A stretch of DNA of 64,000 bases from Klebsiella pneumoniae (GTDB taxonomy: Bacteria; Pseudomonadota; Gammaproteobacteria; Pseudomonadales; UBA5518), in the NCBI GenBank assembly GCA_945862145.1, contig CAMAXE010000017.1, forward strand, positions 39,606 to 103,605. The letters are read 5' to 3'. The notes under the pieces were generated by a model. That model ran no database searches. It was not told the DNA's origin and was given only the letters and a program-made list of their open reading frames with translations. Both the position numbers and the translations under genes were made by a program. This document shows, piece by piece, positions 60,940 to 64,000 of the stretch; within the stretch, counting starts at the first letter, position 1, and every line of letters starts with the position of its first letter.

Positions 60940-62147
60940 CGCTGTTTTCCTGCCGTGGCCAGCTCGCGATCGGCGTAGCGCGCGGCACGGCGCGCCCCGC
61001 GAGCGATCAGCGGGCCTTCGATCAGCCGGAAACAGAGCTCTGCCAGCATTGCCGTTAGCCCCAGCCACCCCGCGAGCAATACGGTGAGACCCGCGCCATC
61101 CAGCGCACACGCCGCGGGCCAGAGGCCGTCGATCAGCCACAGCAGCGGCCAATTGATGAGGTAGATCCCGTAGGAGCGCAGCCCGGCCCAATCGAGCGTG
61201 CGCCCGAACGGGCCTGCGCCTGGCAGTATCCATCCCGTCTGACGTGACGCGAGAGCGACCAGTACGGAGGAAAGCACGACCACCACCGGCAGCGCGAGCG
61301 CCGCCGGGTAGCGCATGCGTGCCTCGACCATCAGGGCAAGCAGTGCGAGCACCGCCGTCCACGCGATCACGCGCCGTGTTGGACCCGTCGATCCGAGCCG
61401 CGCGAGCGCGCCCTCGTGCCCGAGCACGCCGAGCAGGCAGCCTGCAAGGATGCCATCGGCCCGGAAGTGCGTTGCAAAAGCGGCGCGCGAATGGCCCGCG
61501 GCAATGGCGGCATCGAGGTACAGCGGGCGCAGCACCACTGCGATCAGCAGCAGGGCCCCGGCGAGCCACAGCAGTCGCGCTTGTGTGCTCCGTACGGCGA
61601 GCAGGAAGAGGGGGTAGGCGAGGTAGAACTGTTCCTCGATCGCAAGGCTCCAGTACGGACCGAACGGGCTGGTGGAGTAGTGCTCTGGCGGGAACCAGTA
61701 CAGAAAATAATTGACCCAGAAGGCCACCGCTGCCTGCGCCGTGGCGAGCGCATAACGCCAGGCCGGACCATCGCCCCACACTGGCAGCAGGGCTGCCGAG
61801 AACACGATCAACACCAGCCAGGCCATCGGCAGGATCCGGTAAGCGCGCCGCGTGTAGAAGGCCGCGAGGAAATTCCCCCAACCCCGCAGGCTGTCGCGCG
61901 GCAGGCGATCGATCTCCGTCAGGATCACCCTCGACACCACGAAGCCGGAAATCACGAAGAAGAGATCGACGCCGAGCGCCATTGCCTTGATACGCAGCAT
62001 CAGCGCGGTTTCGGCCGCACCCGCCACGGCGAGGTAATCGCCGACATGGGTGGCGAGCACCAGCAGTACCGCCACCGCGCGCAGCCGGTCTATCTCGGCG
62101 TTCCTGCGGCCGCTGGTGGTGCCGATCGGGGCGGCGGTGGATGGCAT
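60933..62147 (-). CDS. Acyltransferase family 3 (OafA-like) membrane protein
   Basis: 404 aa with about ten membrane helices. It starts EIDRLRAVAVLLVLATHVGD with the conserved Arg and His, has FFVISGFVVSRVILTEIDRL and FYTRRAYRILPMAWLVL, all typical of acyltransferase_3. These proteins O-acylate surface polysaccharides or other exported molecules at the inner membrane. AAGGAG lies ten bases upstream of the ATG. Coupled to the hydrolase gene; divergent from the TonB receptor. Confidence 0.88.
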   Translation of the reverse strand: MPSTAAPIGTTSGRRNAEIDRLRAVAVLLVLATHVGDYLAVAGAAETALMLRIKAMALGVDLFFVISGFVVSRVILTEIDRLPRDSLRGWGNFLAAFYTRRAYRILPMAWLVLIVFSAALLPVWGDGPAWRYALATAQAAVAFWVNYFLYWFPPEHYSTSPFGPYWSLAIEEQFYLAYPLFLLAVRSTQARLLWLAGALLLIAVVLRPLYLDAAIAAGHSRAAFATHFRADGILAGCLLGVLGHEGALARLGSTGPTRRVIAWTAVLALLALMVEARMRYPAALALPVVVVLSSVLVALASRQTGWILPGAGPFGRTLDWAGLRSYGIYLINWPLLWLIDGLWPAACALDGAGLTVLLAGWLGLTAMLAELCFRLIEGPLIARGARRAARYADRELATAGKQRW

Positions 62148-62362
62148 GCGCGGCTGGCTCCTTGCGGCCCATGGACTGGAATCGCCGCGATTCTACCCGC
62201 CGCGCCGGTCGAAGGGGGTGGAGCGGTCAAACCCCCCCCTCACATACCCATCGCCGCGTATTTGGCGTACCGTTTCTCGGCTCCATTCGAGTGGCATGCG
62301 GCTCATCGGCGTGCAGCGTTCCAGCAAAACAACAAACAATGTTTCAGATACAGGGAATTCCC

Positions 62363-64000
62363 ATGCCACTGCACCGCACCCGAAACACGCCGCTGGCACT
62401 CGCGCTCGCCGCGGCCGGCTTCGGTCTGGCGCTGACGTCCTCGGCGTTCGCGCAGCAGGGCTGGCAACTCGAGGAGATCGTGGTCACCGCGACCAGGCGC
62501 GAGGCGACCGTGCAGGACCTGCCGTTCTCCATCAACGCTCAGAGCGCCGAGGACATCGTGCGCTCCGGCGCTACCAACATCGAAGAGCTGTCGCGCAACA
62601 TCGCCGGCCTCTCGATCCAGAACCTCGGTCCGGGCCAGAGCCAGATCGGCATCCGGGGCGTGTCGGCGGGCCAGATCGTGCGTGACCAGCCCGGCGTAAA
62701 AGAGCAGGTCGGCGTCTACCTCGACGAGTCGGTGATCTCGCTGTCGCTGTTCACTCCCGACGTCGATCTCTACGACCTGAACCGCGTGGAGACGCTGCGC
62801 GGACCGCAGGGCACGTTGTTCGGTTCGGGCTCCATAGGTGGCACGATCCGCTTCATCTCCAACCAGCCGACGCTCGAGGAGTTCTCCGGCTCGCTGGAGG
62901 CTGACATCAACACCGTGGCCGACGGCGAGGAAGGCGGTCACATCAAAGGCCACATCAATGTCCCGTTGGGCGACATGGCCGCGCTGCGTGTGGTGGCCTA
63001 TAGCACGCAGTACGCGGGCTACATCGACGCGCTCGGCGAGGGCGGCAGCAAGAAAGACGACGTGAACAGCGGCGAGCGCAACGGCGCGCGCGTGGCGCTT
63101 ACCGTCCAGCCCACCGAGAACCTCAGCATCACGCCGCGCTGGATGCACCAGGAGATCAAGACCGATGGCTTCAACCGCCAGGAGGTCTTCAACCTGTTCG
63201 CCAACCCCTTCACCACCACGCGCCCGGCCATCAGCATGGACGATCGCGAGCAGTACCTGCTGCTCGATGAGGGCTTCAAGGACGACACCGACATCGCGGA
63301 CCTCGTGACCGAGTGGAGCGGCGAATACGTCGACATCACGCTGATCAACAGCTACATGCAGCGCGACATCCTGGTGAGCCGCGACGGCAGCGCACTGACA
63401 GGCAGTGTCTCGCTCAGCATCGGCGGTGCAGCGGCGCCCGAGGCCTGGGTGTTGCTGCCCTCGAACCTGCGCGACGCCACTGACCTCGAACAGACCACCC
63501 ACGAGCTGCGCTTCGCCTCCAATGGTGACGGCAATCTGCAGTGGTTGCTGGGTGCGTTCCATGCCGACATCCAGCGCGACTACGCGCAGCGCCTGCCCAC
63601 CCCTGGCTACGACTTCTACACCGATCTGCTGCTCGGCGAGGGCACCTCCGCGGCTGTGGCGCGCGGCTACGGCCCGGACTCGCCGTACAACTCCGACCTC
63701 AGCTACGACATCGAGCAGACCGCGTACTTCGGTGAGGCCAACTACCGCCTGTTCGATCGCCTGGTGCTTACCGCTGGCGTGCGCTACCACGACTTCCAGG
63801 AGGAGCGGAGCATCTACGGCGGTGGACTGTTCTCGGACGGCTGGGACCAAGCCGATGCCACCGAGTCCGACGGCTGGACGCCGCGCTTCATGGCCTCCTA
63901 CGCGTTGAGCGACAGCACGACGCTGAACGCGCAGGCCTCCAAGGGCTTCCGCCTCGGCGGTGTGAACGACCCACTGAACTCAAGCATCTGCGAGCCTGCT
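62363..64000 (+). CDS. TonB-dependent receptor, N-terminal part (runs off the window)
   Basis: At least 546 codons with no stop before the end of the window, so the gene is partial here. ATG behind AGGGAA. Signal peptide ending SSAFAQQG, TonB box region LEEIVVTATRREATVQDLP, plug motifs RVETLRGPQGTLFGSGSIGG and TIRFISNQPT, then barrel strands. It is the same receptor class as the one at 15732 but clearly a different protein. Its substrate is unknown, and there is no copy of the GGG-centred operator in the 215 bases before it. Confidence 0.92.
   Translation, partial: MPLHRTRNTPLALALAAAGFGLALTSSAFAQQGWQLEEIVVTATRREATVQDLPFSINAQSAEDIVRSGATNIEELSRNIAGLSIQNLGPGQSQIGIRGVSAGQIVRDQPGVKEQVGVYLDESVISLSLFTPDVDLYDLNRVETLRGPQGTLFGSGSIGGTIRFISNQPTLEEFSGSLEADINTVADGEEGGHIKGHINVPLGDMAALRVVAYSTQYAGYIDALGEGGSKKDDVNSGERNGARVALTVQPTENLSITPRWMHQEIKTDGFNRQEVFNLFANPFTTTRPAISMDDREQYLLLDEGFKDDTDIADLVTEWSGEYVDITLINSYMQRDILVSRDGSALTGSVSLSIGGAAAPEAWVLLPSNLRDATDLEQTTHELRFASNGDGNLQWLLGAFHADIQRDYAQRLPTPGYDFYTDLLLGEGTSAAVARGYGPDSPYNSDLSYDIEQTAYFGEANYRLFDRLVLTAGVRYHDFQEERSIYGGGLFSDGWDQADATESDGWTPRFMASYALSDSTTLNAQASKGFRLGGVNDPLNSSICEPA

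Noticed and set aside
60193..62172. Apparent 659-residue fusion of an unknown protein with the alpha/beta-hydrolase
   Set aside because: The N-terminal two thirds are an off-frame reading of the acyltransferase gene; the hydrolase has its own ATG and ribosome-binding site at 60939.
62303..63850. Minus-strand open frame of 515 codons opposite the second TonB receptor
   Set aside because: Antisense of a receptor with clear plug and TonB box motifs; Val/Arg/His-rich and without motif.

Overview
The window is high-GC (roughly 65% by eye) gammaproteobacterial chromosome. The pointers are a dusB-fis gene pair with an ATGA overlap, a Vfr-like CRP beside a YhfA/OsmC protein and a Coq7 hydroxylase (an order I recall from Pseudomonas, there with speD as well), PBP1B, DsbD, an AsrA-like Lon and TonB-dependent receptors. 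The genus cannot be fixed from the sequence; a marine or environmental Pseudomonadales/Cellvibrionales-type bacterium is my best guess. No rRNA, tRNA, CRISPR array, prophage or intact insertion sequence was seen.

Layout. 0.2-13.4 kb: MinD/ParA-like ATPase; a leftward lon-led run (Lon, DUF1214, EthD-like, LLM oxidoreductase, sulfotransferase); then TIGR01777 epimerase, CRP, OsmC, Coq7, a Ycf46-like AAA+ ATPase and a queuosine-precursor transporter. 13.4-14.15 kb: an NTF2-like gene flanked by a near-perfect palindromic element and REP-like repeats. 14.15-32.7 kb: an accessory catabolic island. It holds a DUF819 permease, TonB receptor, KDG kinase, GntR/FCD regulator, D-mannonate dehydratase, FAD oxidoreductase, nitrilase-type hydrolase, a small membrane protein, a ThDP enzyme, a HisC-like aminotransferase, and a leftward operon (MDR dehydrogenase, SDR, VOC, SDR, Gfo/Idh/MocA, KDPG aldolase). 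32.9-43.3 kb: leftward housekeeping genes (dsbD, aroQ-accB-accC-prmA-DUF3426-dusB-fis-purH-purD). 43.4-53.8 kb: copper chaperone, DUF2333, PfkB kinase, mrcB, TPR lipoprotein, ModF-like ABC ATPase, Nudix, LON-domain protein, amidase. 54-59.6 kb: an anti-sigma-like membrane protein with an 18-fold GLDK repeat, a secreted metalloprotease/propeller/beta-barrel protein, a PrsW intramembrane protease and an ECF sigma factor. 59.6-64 kb: apt, a hydrolase/acyltransferase pair, and the start of a second TonB receptor that runs off the window.

The two most notable systems are these. (1) The catabolic island is tied together by seven copies of an A/T-rich half-palindrome centred on GGG (best copies AATAATGGGATTATT and TATAGTGGGACTATT). 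Three copies lie inside the -35/-10 spacer, or overlap the -10, of plausible sigma70 promoters (TonB receptor, mannonate dehydratase operon, MDR operon). I infer a GntR/FadR-type repressor regulon for import and breakdown of a uronate-derived compound through D-mannonate, KDG and KDPG, with unexplained nitrogen and ThDP chemistry attached. (2) The sigma / degenerate anti-sigma / PrsW / metalloprotease group looks like a regulated-proteolysis envelope-stress circuit. Its sensor carries a periplasmic GLDK repeat in which every nucleotide change between units is synonymous.
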